NCBI GenBank assembly: GCA_905371715.1
Contig: CAJPLV010000003.1
Span: forward strand, 13,244 to 77,243
Direction of reading: 5' to 3'
From: Candidatus Saccharimonadota bacterium
GTDB lineage: Bacteria; Patescibacteriota; Saccharimonadia; Saccharimonadales; Saccharimonadaceae
DNA length: 64,000 nt
Below the pieces are notes generated by a model, which saw only the letters and a list, made by a program, of their open reading frames with translations, did not search any database and was not told the DNA's origin. A program made the position numbers and the translations under genes. Shown one piece after another: positions 24,694-33,700 of the stretch (the stretch's first letter is position 1; the number at the start of each line of letters is the position of its first letter).

Positions 24694-26781
24694 TTACTTT
24701 GAGCGCTTCTCAATAATTTCCTGCGCTACGTTCGGCGGAACTTCTTCGTAGTGCGCCAGCTCCATCGTGCTGGCGGCACGACCCTGGCTCATGCTACGGA
24801 TATCGCTGGTGTAGCCAAACATATTAGCGAGCGGCACAATCGCCTTGATAAGTTTCGCACCGCCCATCAAATCTTCCATTGCCTCGATACGGCCGCGGCG
24901 CGAGTTTAAGTCGCCGATAATGTCGCCCATAAACTCTTCCGGTGTCGTCACTTCAACGTGCATAACCGGCTCAAGCAATACCGGATTGGCTTGCTTTATA
25001 CCGGCGCGCGCTGCCAAACTACCCGCCAAGCTAAACGCCAGCTCGCTGGAGTCGACATCGTGGTAGCTACCGTCGTAGAGCGTGGCTTTGACGTCGACTA
25101 CCGGATAACCCGCAATGACGCCGCCGTTTAGCGTCTCGACGATACCTTTTTGCACCGCCGGGCGATATTCTTGCGGCACTACGCCGCCCTTGATTTCGTC
25201 GATAAACTCAAAGCCCTTTCCAGTTTCGTTCGGTTCAAAGCGCACCCATACATCACCATACTGGCCACGGCCGCCGGACTGCTTAGCATGCTTACCCTGC
25301 ACCTCCGCCGTGCCCTTAATGGTTTCGCGGTAGGCAACTTGCGGCTCGCCGACATTTGCTTCAACGTTAAATTCACGCTTCATACGGTCGATGAGGATTT
25401 CGAGATGAAGCTCGCCCATACCGGACATAATCGTCTGACCGGTGTCTTCGTCGGTATGAATGCGGAATGTCGGGTCTTCCTCCGCGAGGCGCTGCAGAGC
25501 AATGCCCATTTTCTCTTGGTCGGCTTTCGTTTTCGGCTCAACGGCGATTGATACCGGCGGGTCGGGAAACTCAATCGACTCAAGCGCGATCGGGTGCGCC
25601 GCATCCGCTAATGTATTACCGGTGTACGTATTCTTCAAACCAACGACCGCCGCGATGTCGCCCGCGCCGACCGAATCAATGTCCTCGCGCTTATCGGCAT
25701 GCATGCGCACGATACGCCCGATACGTTCTTTCTCGCCTGTCGTCGTATTGAGCACGTAGCTGCCAGCTTTCAGTACGCCCGAATATACGCGGACAAAGAT
25801 CAGCTTGCCAACAAACGGATCAGCGGCAATCTTAAACGCCAGCGCCGCCATCGGCTCTTTGTTATCCGGCTTGCGACCAACCTCGTCGCCCGTCTTCGGG
25901 TTTTTGCCCCAAATTTCGTCGACATCAAGCGGGCTTGGCAAATAATCCGTCATGATATCAAGCAGTTTTTCGACGATCACACCGCGGCCATCGCCGCCCG
26001 TTACCAAGAAGAAGTCACCTTCTAGTACGCGCTTGCGCAATGCCATTTTTAGCTCGTCTTTGGTGATTGATTCTTCGCCTTCGTCCAGGAATTTCATCAT
26101 CAATTCGTCGTCGGCTTCGACGGCGTTTTCGACCAGCAGACTGCGGGCATTTTTGGCTTTTTCTAGCATATCAGCTGGAATTTCGCCCTCAATCAGCTGT
26201 TTGTCGGTGAAATCGTTGTAGGTGTAGGCTTTCATTTCTACTAGGTCGACCACGCCGCAAACGTCTTTTTCGAAGCCGATCGGCAAGTGAATCGGGAAGG
26301 CTTGTTTGCTCAAGCGATTGTGAATGCTTTCGAGCGACTTATAAAAATCGCCGCCAGTTTGGTTGATTTTGTTGATGAAGCAAACGCGCGGCACGCCGTA
26401 CTTGTTCGCCTGGCGCCACACCGTTTCGGACTGCGCCTCGACGCCCATTTTGCCATCAAAAACCGTGACAGCGCCGTCCAGCACACGAAGCGAGCGCTCC
26501 ACCTCGGCCGTAAAGTCGATGTGCCCCGGCGTGTCGATGATGTTGATTTTGTGACCTTTCCAAAAACAAGTCACGGCAGCCGAAGTGATGGTGATGCCGC
26601 GTTCTTTTTCCTGCGCCATCCAGTCGGTGGTCGCTCCGTCGCCGTCACCTTTCACCTCGCCGATTTTGTGATTGATACCGGTACGATACAAAATACCCTC
26701 GGTGGTGGTGGTTTTGCCCGCGTCAATATGCGCGATAATACCAACATTTCTAAAGTTTTTTAGTGGAACATTCGTTGCCAT
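24694..26781 (-). CDS. fusA: Elongation factor G
   Basis: Translocation GTPase, 695 aa with all five domains. G1 AHIDAGKT (residues 18-25), G2/switch I RGITITSA and G3 DTPGH are canonical. G4 reads NKIN instead of NKxD (in [13 protein letters not shown]): the Asp that reads the guanine base is Asn. Domains II-V are intact ([32 protein letters not shown]). It is separated from rpsG by a broken membrane-protein gene and has its own promoter. Confidence 0.97.
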   Translation of the reverse strand: MATNVPLKNFRNVGIIAHIDAGKTTTTEGILYRTGINHKIGEVKGDGDGATTDWMAQEKERGITITSAAVTCFWKGHKINIIDTPGHIDFTAEVERSLRVLDGAVTVFDGKMGVEAQSETVWRQANKYGVPRVCFINKINQTGGDFYKSLESIHNRLSKQAFPIHLPIGFEKDVCGVVDLVEMKAYTYNDFTDKQLIEGEIPADMLEKAKNARSLLVENAVEADDELMMKFLDEGEESITKDELKMALRKRVLEGDFFLVTGGDGRGVIVEKLLDIMTDYLPSPLDVDEIWGKNPKTGDEVGRKPDNKEPMAALAFKIAADPFVGKLIFVRVYSGVLKAGSYVLNTTTGEKERIGRIVRMHADKREDIDSVGAGDIAAVVGLKNTYTGNTLADAAHPIALESIEFPDPPVSIAVEPKTKADQEKMGIALQRLAEEDPTFRIHTDEDTGQTIMSGMGELHLEILIDRMKREFNVEANVGEPQVAYRETIKGTAEVQGKHAKQSGGRGQYGDVWVRFEPNETGKGFEFIDEIKGGVVPQEYRPAVQKGIVETLNGGVIAGYPVVDVKATLYDGSYHDVDSSELAFSLAGSLAARAGIKQANPVLLEPVMHVEVTTPEEFMGDIIGDLNSRRGRIEAMEDLMGGAKLIKAIVPLANMFGYTSDIRSMSQGRAASTMELAHYEEVPPNVAQEIIEKRSK

Positions 26782-26814
26782 GAGGTTTCCTTTAACTTAA
26801 ATAATATTATCCGA

Positions 26815-26844
26815 GTTTTTGGCTATTTTTTGCCACCAAAAAAC
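26815..26844 (-). other. Hairpin in the fusA leader
   Basis: Stem GTTTTTTGG / CCAAAAAC around a 13-nt loop, within the leader of about 70 nt. It might be regulatory; no known element matches. Confidence 0.35.
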
Positions 26845-26858
26845 TACTATTACTGGCT

Positions 26859-26867
26859 ATTATATCA
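26859..26867 (-). promoter_or_regulatory. Extended -10 promoter of fusA
   Basis: TGA-TATAAT (hexamer 26859-26864) about 78 nt before the fusA ATG; the -35 is weak. Confidence 0.6.
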
Positions 26868-26915
26868 GATTTATTCTTGTAAATATAGTGCCTGACTTAC
26901 GCCAGCATAAGACGG

Positions 26916-27160
26916 CTAATACTGCGGCGGCCAATTTTGCGGCGGAAATGGCGGTTGCGGCGGGAGCTGGCTCGGAGCTAAGGCTGACTTTCGGCGCACC
27001 GCAAAGTAGATAATCAAGCAAATCCCTGCAATAAACGCTATTCCCGTGATAGACCCGATAACGATAACCGCGACGACAACGAGCTTGTTGGGCTTTTTGC
27101 CGAGCGCGTTTGCCGCTTCTTTTTTAATGTAGGCGCGGTAGGCTTCAACTTATTACGCAT
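26916..27160 (-). pseudogene. Frameshifted single-TM protein with a proline-rich tail
   Basis: The frame at 26916-27149 (77 codons after a TAA) encodes a basic/amphipathic start (VEAYRAYIKKEAANALGKK), one TM segment (VVVAVIVIGSITGIAFIAGI) and a Pro-rich tail (QLPPQPPFPPQNWPPQY). It has no start codon of its own. An ATG at 27160, placed 6 nt after a TGC-TATAAT-like box (27167-27172, TACAAT), is one frame off. A one-base indel near codon 4 would join them. Either the gene is recently broken or the sequence has an error there. It lies between rpsG and fusA in the str cluster. Confidence 0.65.
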
Positions 27161-27166
27161 GCGCTT

Positions 27167-27175
27167 ATTGTAGCA
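27167..27175 (-). promoter_or_regulatory. Extended -10 box for the broken TM-protein gene
   Basis: TGC-TACAAT, with 6 nt to the ATG at 27160, the leaderless arrangement. Confidence 0.5.
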
Positions 27176-27190
27176 TATGCGCGGCAAAAC

Positions 27191-27218
27191 AAAACACTCT
27201 CCGCAGGGAGAGCGTTTT
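27191..27218 (-). terminator. Terminator of rpsL-rpsG
   Basis: Minus-strand AAAACGCTCTCC-CTGC-GGAGAGTGTTTT-type hairpin followed by GTTTT, 30 nt beyond the rpsG stop. Confidence 0.8.
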
Positions 27219-27247
27219 ACGCCCCTTCTATTTTTTACGGCGTTCGC

Positions 27248-27727
27248 CTAGCCGCGCGCGAAATGCGCGAAAGCGCGGTTGGCTTCCGCCATTTTGTGCG
27301 TGTCTTCTTTCTTCTTGAACGCAATGCCGGTTTCGTTGACGGCGTCGACAATTTCAGTCGCGAGGCGCTTGCTGTACGACATGCCGCTTTTGCTGCGCGC
27401 CGCCTGCACCAGCCACATAAACGCGAAGTGCTGCTGGCGGTGGCCCTGAATCGGAAATGGAATCTGATAGTTCGCACCGCCGACACGACGAGATTTTACC
27501 TCAAATGCTGGGCTGATGTTTTTAATGCAAGCCTCAAAAACCTCCAACGGCTCTTCGCTCTTGAGCGTTTTCGCCGCCTGCTCAAGCGCGCTGTAAACGG
27601 CGCGCTCAGCAACTTGTTTTTTGCCATTAAGCATTGATTTATTGATCAAGCGCTGCACGAGCACGCTCTGGTACTTGCGATCCGGCTTGATAGTGCGCTG
27701 CAATTTCTTCGTGACTTTACGAGGCAT
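27248..27727 (-). CDS. rpsG: 30S ribosomal protein S7 (uS7)
   Basis: 16S-binding head organiser, 159 aa. It shows INKSMLNGKKQVAERAVYSALE, RVGGANYQIPFPIQ and ESYSKRLATEIVDAVNETG-type segments. It starts 2 nt after the rpsL stop, the standard str order, but fusA does not follow directly. Confidence 0.96.
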   Translation of the reverse strand: MPRKVTKKLQRTIKPDRKYQSVLVQRLINKSMLNGKKQVAERAVYSALEQAAKTLKSEEPLEVFEACIKNISPAFEVKSRRVGGANYQIPFPIQGHRQQHFAFMWLVQAARSKSGMSYSKRLATEIVDAVNETGIAFKKKEDTHKMAEANRAFAHFARG

Positions 27728-27729
27728 GA

Positions 27730-28143
27730 TTACTTATCCTCCTTTTTCGTACCATATTTTGAACGGCCTTGTTTGCGTTTGGAGACGCCTTGCAAGTCAA
27801 GCGCGCCGCGCACGATATGGTAGCGCACACCCGGCAAGTCCGGCACGCGGCCGCCGCGTACGAGCACGACTGCGTGCTCCTGCAAATTGTGCCCTTCGCC
27901 GCCAATATACGCCCAAACTTCGTACCCGTTCGTCAGGCGCACGCGCGCAACTTTACGGAGCGCAGAGTTAGGCTTTTTCGGCGTTTTAGTCGTCACTTTC
28001 ACGCATACGCCGCGCTTGAGCGGTGCATTTTGGTTATAGTACCGAACTTTCAGCGCATTATGAATACGCCCAAGCGCTGGAGACTTCGACTTTTTTGCCG
28101 CTGTCTTGCGCGACTTGCGCACCAGCTGATTGATGGTTGGCAT
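27730..28143 (-). CDS. rpsL: 30S ribosomal protein S12 (uS12)
   Basis: Decoding-centre protein, 137 aa. It has [12 protein letters not shown] at the N-terminus, the conserved [18 protein letters not shown] loop (streptomycin-related Lys) and [28 protein letters not shown]. It leads the rpsL-rpsG unit. SD AAAGGA precedes the start region. Confidence 0.97.
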   Translation of the reverse strand: MPTINQLVRKSRKTAAKKSKSPALGRIHNALKVRYYNQNAPLKRGVCVKVTTKTPKKPNSALRKVARVRLTNGYEVWAYIGGEGHNLQEHAVVLVRGGRVPDLPGVRYHIVRGALDLQGVSKRKQGRSKYGTKKEDK

Positions 28144-28207
28144 AAATCATCCATTCCTTTTCATTACACTTATCTTCTTGGCGGAGCTTGCTAAAGGCTC
28201 TGCGGAT

Positions 28208-28237
28208 GCATGAGCACGGCAGCAACCCGCCTCATGC
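28208..28237 (-). promoter_or_regulatory. Hairpin in the rpsL leader (possible autoregulatory site)
   Basis: Perfect 7-bp arms GCATGAG / CTCATGC around a GC-rich loop in a leader of about 143 nt. S7 represses the str operon in Escherichia coli, but no direct match to that site was made. Confidence 0.4.
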
Positions 28238-28292
28238 GTCTGATTTTACGCGCCGAGATTATCCTAGCGGCGAATCAGAGAAACTCTCTGTT

Positions 28293-28322
28293 ATTATAGC
28301 ACGGTTGGTGGCATTTTGTCTA
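28293..28322 (-). promoter_or_regulatory. Promoter of rpsL-rpsG
   Basis: TAGACA (28317-28322), 18-bp spacer, TATAAT (28293-28298) with extended TGC. Confidence 0.75.
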
Positions 28323-28408
28323 GATAGGATAATGTATAAAGCTGATTTTTAGAGCGACGGTTTTTGGCTTGTTTTAGACCTATCATACCCGAATTTTACC
28401 GCAAACTA

Positions 28409-28437
28409 TTGACTTTGGGCGGCAAGTATGATATATA
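28409..28437 (+). promoter_or_regulatory. Promoter of the two-ORF small unit
   Basis: TTGACT (28409-28414), 17-bp spacer, TATATA (28432-28437) preceded by TGA. The predicted start is near 28444 and is followed at once by a TCGCAC/GTGCGA hairpin (28448-28465). Confidence 0.75.
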
Positions 28438-28503
28438 TATCAGCTTTTCGCACAATCCCGTGCGAGGAGTAGGATCTTGAGAAGAAAAAGGAGGGGTAAA
28501 GCT

Positions 28504-28599
28504 ATGCTTTACCTTAGGTGCGAAGATGAGCCCCCGTACAAGCCCCGCCCCTGGTGGCGGCGAACTCTTGATAGGGCTCGCCGCCTGTTCAGGCGGTAG
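28504..28599 (+). CDS. 31-aa Arg/Trp-rich peptide
   Basis: A perfect Shine-Dalgarno (AGGAGGGG, 28489-28496) lies 7 nt before the ATG at 28504. The peptide starts MLYLRCEDEPPYKPRPWWRR and ends in an Arg-rich helix with 9 Arg in total; TAG is at 28597-28599. The ATG lies inside a hairpin GGTAAAGC-TAT-GCTTTACC (28495-28513) that would cover both SD end and start codon. The ORF is the first of a unit with its own promoter and terminator. I do not know its function; options are a leader peptide for the downstream membrane peptide or a small active peptide. Confidence 0.5.
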   Translation: MLYLRCEDEPPYKPRPWWRRTLDRARRLFRR

Positions 28600-28653
28600 T
28601 CTCTAGGCGTTGCCGCCCCCATGCTTTGGTTTATCTGAAGTATGGGGGGCGGC
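28556..28653 (+). promoter_or_regulatory. Alternative RNA hairpins controlling the second small ORF
   Basis: Two mutually exclusive stems share 28581-28585: GGCGGCGA/TCGCCGCC (28556-28585) and CCGCCTG/CAGGCGG (28581-28596). Next comes a very stable stem between 28612-28626 and 28638-28653 (GCCGCCCCC... with GGGGGGCGGC). The second ORF's ATG (28642-28644) is inside its 3' arm and so would be hidden until the stem is opened, for example by ribosomes finishing the first ORF. Confidence 0.5.
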
Positions 28654-28827
28654 ACTCCATTCCGAACTCTGTTTAGAGTTCTGAGTTTCCCGCCTAGGCT
28701 TTTCGGGCTTATGGTTTTCGCTCCCTTTCTTTTCTTTATCATAGCTTACTGCTTTGAGCTATCCTCTACTTTCTTAGTTGGATTGCTTGGCAGTTTAGCT
28801 GTATTTTTTATAAAAAGAGTTATCTGA
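28642..28827 (+). CDS. 61-aa hydrophobic membrane peptide
   Basis: From the ATG at 28642 the peptide has a short basic N-terminus (MGGGTPFRTLFRVLSFPPRL) and two hydrophobic stretches, about residues 21-37 and 41-57, and ends IKRVI. There is no good Shine-Dalgarno and the start codon is paired in a stable stem, so expression probably depends on the upstream ORF. An internal Met at residue 24 is an alternative start. Size and hydrophobicity recall small toxin-like or regulatory membrane peptides, but I recognise no family. Confidence 0.5.
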   Translation: MGGGTPFRTLFRVLSFPPRLFGLMVFAPFLFFIIAYCFELSSTFLVGLLGSLAVFFIKRVI

Positions 28828-28859
28828 TTGATTATTCTTTCTTATGGCTCTTTGTTTCT

Positions 28860-28902
28860 GCCCAAGCTGCATGTTTTGTATAATGTGCGCTTGGGCTTTT
28901 TT
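28860..28902 (+). terminator. Terminator of the small two-ORF unit
   Basis: 8-bp stem GCCCAAGC / GCTTGGGC followed by TTTTTT, a textbook intrinsic terminator on the plus strand. Confidence 0.85.
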
Positions 28903-28964
28903 CTTGAGGAATAAGGACAAGCTAATATATCTAAAGCACCTGCCATCAAGAGACCGAGTCGACT

Positions 28965-29513
28965 CTATCTGTGTACGCTGCCATCAAATCGCAACTCCGC
29001 AACCGTTTTCAGGTTGATGCCGATTTCTTTATACAGCTCGTCGGTATTTTTGTACACTGCGTCGTTCGGCGAATACCCGAGCTTCGTAATCATAGTCGTA
29101 ACTTGATCGCTGCTGCCACCTTCAATTTCGGCGTAATCGTCAAGAAACGGCCACGAATCCACAGTAATTTGCACGCCGTCCAGCATATATTCTTCGCGCC
29201 GATTTTCCTGGTAGCCGCGCGGTTTCAGCCCAAGCGCCACCAATACATCAAGCGCTTGATCAAAATCGTCAACAACAATCTCTTTTTCAATCGTCCCGTC
29301 GACCGTATCGTTCATGATTTCTTTGCATGTGATCGTCGTGCGGCTACCGTCTGTCCGTAAGCGCACCCATTTATTTGCCTGCGCTGGAATCGTGTCAAAC
29401 ACGTAGCGGCGAAATTGGTAGCTGCCGGTTTTCTTCGCGCCAAGCAATTCAACCCGCTGCACGAATTGCGCCGTATTGATATGTAAAATTTTTGCTTCGT
29501 ACTCTATGCTCAT
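28965..29513 (-). CDS. CYTH-domain protein (CyaB-like), second copy
   Basis: The 182-aa product from 29513 begins MSIEYEAKILHIN with the ExExK motif (E4, E6, K8). It has the tunnel strands WVRLRTDG, TTITCKEI, EKEIVVDDF, REEYMLDGVQITVDSWPFLDDYAEIEG. SD AGGAGG precedes two adjacent ATGs (29516 and 29513). It is closer to the CyaB class than the copy at 24043, with the Asp-Tyr-Ala-Glu-Ile-Glu end motif. Substrate is unknown. Confidence 0.85.
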   Translation of the reverse strand: MSIEYEAKILHINTAQFVQRVELLGAKKTGSYQFRRYVFDTIPAQANKWVRLRTDGSRTTITCKEIMNDTVDGTIEKEIVVDDFDQALDVLVALGLKPRGYQENRREEYMLDGVQITVDSWPFLDDYAEIEGGSSDQVTTMITKLGYSPNDAVYKNTDELYKEIGINLKTVAELRFDGSVHR

Positions 29514-29535
29514 CATGCGCCTCCTATTTTTGCCT

Positions 29536-29564
29536 ATTATGGCAGGTTGTATGTACGTAGTAAA
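29536..29564 (-). promoter_or_regulatory. Promoter of the second CYTH gene
   Basis: TTTACT (29559-29564), 17-bp spacer, CATAAT (29536-29541) with extended TGC. Confidence 0.6.
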
Positions 29565-29613
29565 GCGCTCGCCGCCCGCGCCCGGCTTTCGCGCTAAATC
29601 ATAAGAGTTATAG

Positions 29614-29619
29614 TATAAT
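29614..29619 (+). promoter_or_regulatory. -10 box of the anchored protein gene
   Basis: TATAAT ending 6 nt before the ATG at 29626; leaderless arrangement, divergent from the CYTH promoter. Confidence 0.6.
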
Positions 29620-29625
29620 ATAAGC

Positions 29626-30654
29626 ATGAATCCACAACGAAATTTGAATGATAGCGATATTGAAAATGCCGGACACCCGGGGTACGTTTCGCCGTCGGCG
29701 AACGCGGCGCCGAAGCCACTTTCGGACGGTAAATATGCGCAGCCCGTACCGCACCAAAAAGGCGTCCGCTCGTTTCATGCGCTCAAAGTGATACTGATCA
29801 GCGGATTGCTACTCGCGGCGGCGATCGGCGTGATCGCAGCCGTACTGTTGTTCGCGCAATCATCAACCAAGCGTACTGCAAACGAGCAGAAAAAGGCCGG
29901 CGAAACCAAATTAGACCCGCTCACTGCGCAGCAAACTATTGAACGCACGGCCGTGTATTTCAAGGGGCAAGAAAAAGCTAAAACGCCGCTGACAATTCCG
30001 ATCAAGGTGAAAGGCAAAAATTTTTACACCGTCATACCGGACGTTGATATTTTGCAGAGTCTTGCCGGCTACGTGCCGAAAGAAATGAGCAAGCAGCAGC
30101 GCAAGTCAATCGAAAAAAGCCTGGACTATGATAAGTTCGTCAAGAAAGTTTTTTCCGAGGGCGATGAAAAAACGGCGTATTTGGCTGATTTCACGCGCGA
30201 TGACGTCGTGTGCCAGCTGAGCGTTGACCCAGCAGAGCACGACACCAAGGGCGACTGGACGGAGCTGCGCTGCTTGGATGTATCTGCCTACACGCCATAC
30301 GCCGACGCTCAGCAGCCGCTCGCCAAAGCGTACAGCGCTGTTACGTCGACCGCAGCGCATTATGGATTTATCGGCAAGCCAGTGCCGAAAGACGGCGCGC
30401 TCAGCGGGTACAAACTGGTTGAAATTCCAGTCGGCGCGGTTACTAATCAGCGCATGACGACACCCGATAATTTGGGCATGTTCTACCAGATGCCGGACGG
30501 CTTGTGGTATTATTTCCGCGACCGCAACCGCGATGTGTATGTCGAGTGCGAAAACTTCACCGGTGAAAATCAGCGGCGCGCCTACGCCGACCAGCCGTGC
30601 CGCCGCCGCTCAACTGGCACAATTGAGACCGTGAAATACGGCGGGAAGCGCTGA
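29626..30654 (+). CDS. Single-pass membrane protein with a large extracytoplasmic domain
   Basis: Unrecognised 342-aa protein. Residues 1-50 are polar and proline-rich. A TM segment follows at about 53-76 (VILISGLLLAAAIGVIAAVLLF). The remaining about 265 residues are predicted outside the cell and contain four Cys (DDVVCQL, LRCLDV, VECENF, QPCRRR) that could form disulfides. No enzymatic motif is visible. Promoter spacing indicates a leaderless mRNA, and it ends at the bidirectional terminator shared with rpoC. It is likely a lineage-specific surface protein. Confidence 0.75.
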   Translation: MNPQRNLNDSDIENAGHPGYVSPSANAAPKPLSDGKYAQPVPHQKGVRSFHALKVILISGLLLAAAIGVIAAVLLFAQSSTKRTANEQKKAGETKLDPLTAQQTIERTAVYFKGQEKAKTPLTIPIKVKGKNFYTVIPDVDILQSLAGYVPKEMSKQQRKSIEKSLDYDKFVKKVFSEGDEKTAYLADFTRDDVVCQLSVDPAEHDTKGDWTELRCLDVSAYTPYADAQQPLAKAYSAVTSTAAHYGFIGKPVPKDGALSGYKLVEIPVGAVTNQRMTTPDNLGMFYQMPDGLWYYFRDRNRDVYVECENFTGENQRRAYADQPCRRRSTGTIETVKYGGKR

Positions 30655-30700
30655 TTCCGGTCGCCTCTGCAAATCAAACTGGCGTGAATAATCGCGTACT

Positions 30701-30737
30701 AAAAACACCTTTCCCGTAAATGAGAAAGGTGTTTTTT
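30701..30737. terminator. Bidirectional terminator between 29626-30654 and rpoC
   Basis: Stem AAAAACACCTTTC / GAAAGGTGTTTTT with T/A runs on both sides, between convergent genes. Confidence 0.85.
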
Positions 30738-30771
30738 TGAGCGCCGCCTCAATCTAGCGTAGCCTAACGGG

Positions 30772-33700
30772 CTATGACTCCGAATCAACGTCCGGCGTGA
30801 TGTTGCTTGCTTCAGCTTCAACATCTTCCGCGTATTCATCCGCCGGCGAATCGTCTTCGTCCTCATTGAGCGCAATCGCACCCGTACCGACAGGAATCTT
30901 GCGGCCGATGATAACGTTTTCTTTCAAACCGTGCAAGCGATCGGCGCGGCCAGAGGTGGCAGCACTGATAAGCACGCGCGTCGTATCCTGGAACGATGCC
31001 GCCGACAGCCACGAATCGCTCCAGATGCTCACCTTGGTGATGCCGAGCAGCAACTGCGTGTATTGTGCCGGCTCTTTACCTGCGGCGACCAATTCCTTGT
31101 TCGCGCGCACGACACGAGCTTTGCTGACGATGTCGCCCATCACAAACTCGCTGTTGCCCGGATCCTCAATTTGTACGCGGCTGAACATCTGGCGCACAAT
31201 GATCTCCAGATGTTTATCAGCAACGTCCTGACCTTGTGCGGCGTAAATACGCAGCACTTCGTTGATGATGTAACGCTGCGTCGCTTCCGTGCCTTTCAGG
31301 CGCATCAAATCATGCAGATTGAGTGAACCGATCGTTAGCCGATCGCCCGGCTCAACACAATCACCCGCTGAAACGACCAGCTGCGCTGTGCCCGGAATCT
31401 CATATTTCACTGGCGATACTGCCGTGGACGCGATCACAATCGTGCCCTCTGCCGTCTCGACAACGCCATCAAACGGCGCAATCAACGGCTTTGCGCCCTC
31501 GGTCGCTTCAGCAAGCACATCGCCCACTTTCACTTCCGAACCGTCCTGCAACAGCGGCGTACGACCCTCAAGCGGCAATCGTTCAACGCGGCCTGTTTCC
31601 GGCGTCACTTGCACGATGTACTTATGTCCGTCTTCCCAAACATCAACCGTACCGGCAATCTCGGTGATGTACGCTTGTCCTTTTGGATTGCGCGCTTCAA
31701 ACAATTCTTCAACACGCGGCAAACCTTGCGTAATGTCGCTTCCTGCCACGCCAGAGTTATGGAAAGTACGGAGCGTCAGCTGCGTGCCCGGCTCGCCGAC
31801 CGACTGCGCGGCAATCACGCCGACCGGCTCGGCAGGATCAACCAGGCAGTTCGTCGACATATCAATGCCGTAGCTGCGGCGTGGCACGCCCTCTAGGTTA
31901 TTCGTTGACAGAATCGACTGAATCTTCATCTCGGTAATCGCTTCGTCGGCGTCAATTGCATTTGCAACTTCGCGCGTGATCAGCTCGTTCTCGCCGATAT
32001 GCCCCGGCACTGCGTCGCGCGTATAGCGTCCGTACAATCGGTTGCCGAAATCAATCATCGTCTCTTCGGTCTCTGAACGGTAGATCGTATAACCTTCGTC
32101 GTCGCCCGCTTCATCCTCTACCGTAAATACGTCTTGCGACACATCGACTAAGCGCCGCGTCAAATATCCAGAGTCTGCCGTCTTGAGCGCCGTGTCAATC
32201 AAGCCCTTGCGCGAACCGCGCGTCGCCACGAACGATTCCAGGCTCGACAGACCGTGCGTATAGTACGAACGAATCGGCAGCTCAATTTCGCGGTTAGCGG
32301 CGTCCACCTGGATACCGATCATCGCACTGGCAAGCTTTACGTTTGAAATGTCACCACGCGCGCCCGAGTTGACCATCACGGAAATACTCGTATCCATACT
32401 GCCGAGCTTTTCTTTTAGCAGCTTCGTCACGCTATTATCAACTGTACGCCACGCGCCAACTGTTAGGTTATAGCGCTCCGACTCAGTGATCAACCCCTGA
32501 TCGTACTGATCAGCAATCACTGCCGCGCGCTTGTCTCCATCGGCAATGAAGCTTTCCGTCTCGCTGAAATGCACATAGTCGTCCTTACCAGTTGATACTG
32601 CCGCCACCGTCGCAAATCGGAATGCTAAACCTTTCATACGGTCTGCCGTTTTAGCAGTCTCTTCAGCGCCGTATTTGTCGAAGATTTGCGCCAGCACGCG
32701 CTTCAGCTCTTTCTTCGTTTGCACGTTATTGTTATACGGAAAATCGTCCGGCAAAATCTCGTTAAAGAACACGCGCCCGAGCGTCGTATTGCGGATTTCG
32801 CCCTTAGCACGAATGCGGATCGGACTCTGTAGATGTAGTTTACCCATATCATACGCCAACTCGGCATCACGGCTGTCAGCAAACACCGCGACTGTATCAG
32901 TTTGCACGCTTGGCTTTTCATACGTCAAGTAGTAATTACCAAGCACGATATCCTGTCCGATGTTTAATACCGGGCTGCCGTCTGCTGGTTTCAACAAGTT
33001 GTTAACCGCGCTCATCAGCTCGCGCGCTTCAGCTTGCGCCTCTTTGCTAAGCGGCAAGTGCACCGCCATCTGGTCGCCATCGTAATCGGCGTTAAAACCG
33101 CTTGCTACGAGCGGGTGCAACTGAATTGCTTTCCCTTCAACCAATTTTGGCTGAAATGCCTGAATGCTCAAACGGTGCAGCGACGGCGCACGATTTAGAA
33201 GAACATATTTGCCCTCAATTACAGCATCAAGCGCATCCCACACGACCGCCTCGCCTGCGTCAATCAAGCGCGTCGCTGAACGAATATTGTGCGCATATTC
33301 GCGTTCAATCAGCCAACTAATAACAAATGGCTTAAATAGCTCAATCGCCATTTGCTTCGGCAGACCGCACTGATTGATTTTCAGTTTTGGACCAACCACG
33401 ATCACTGAACGACCCGAATAGTCTACGCGCTTACCAAGCAAATTCTGGCGAAAACGCCCTTGCTTGCCCTTTAACATATCACTCAAACTCTTCAGGCGAC
33501 GGCGATTGCCTGCGGCGTTTACAGCGCGTCCGCCGCGCGCCGCTGAGTTATCAATGAGACTATCAACTGCTTCTTGTAGCATGCGCATCTCATTGCGACG
33601 AATTACTTCCGGCGCGTTCAGGTCAATCAATTTCTTCAAGCGATTATTGCGGTTGATAACGCGGCGATACAGATCGTTTAGATCGCTCGTTGCAAACCGC

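Noticed and set aside
28509..28742. Minus-strand 77-codon basic ORF
   Set aside because: It lies opposite the small two-ORF unit, has no SD or promoter, and is explained as a shadow of GC-rich stems.
28444..28902. Possible RNase P RNA, tmRNA or SRP RNA
   Set aside because: None of the conserved cores (GAGGAAAGTCC, tmRNA tag and acceptor end, SRP tetraloop region) was found; two ORFs with an SD explain the transcript better.
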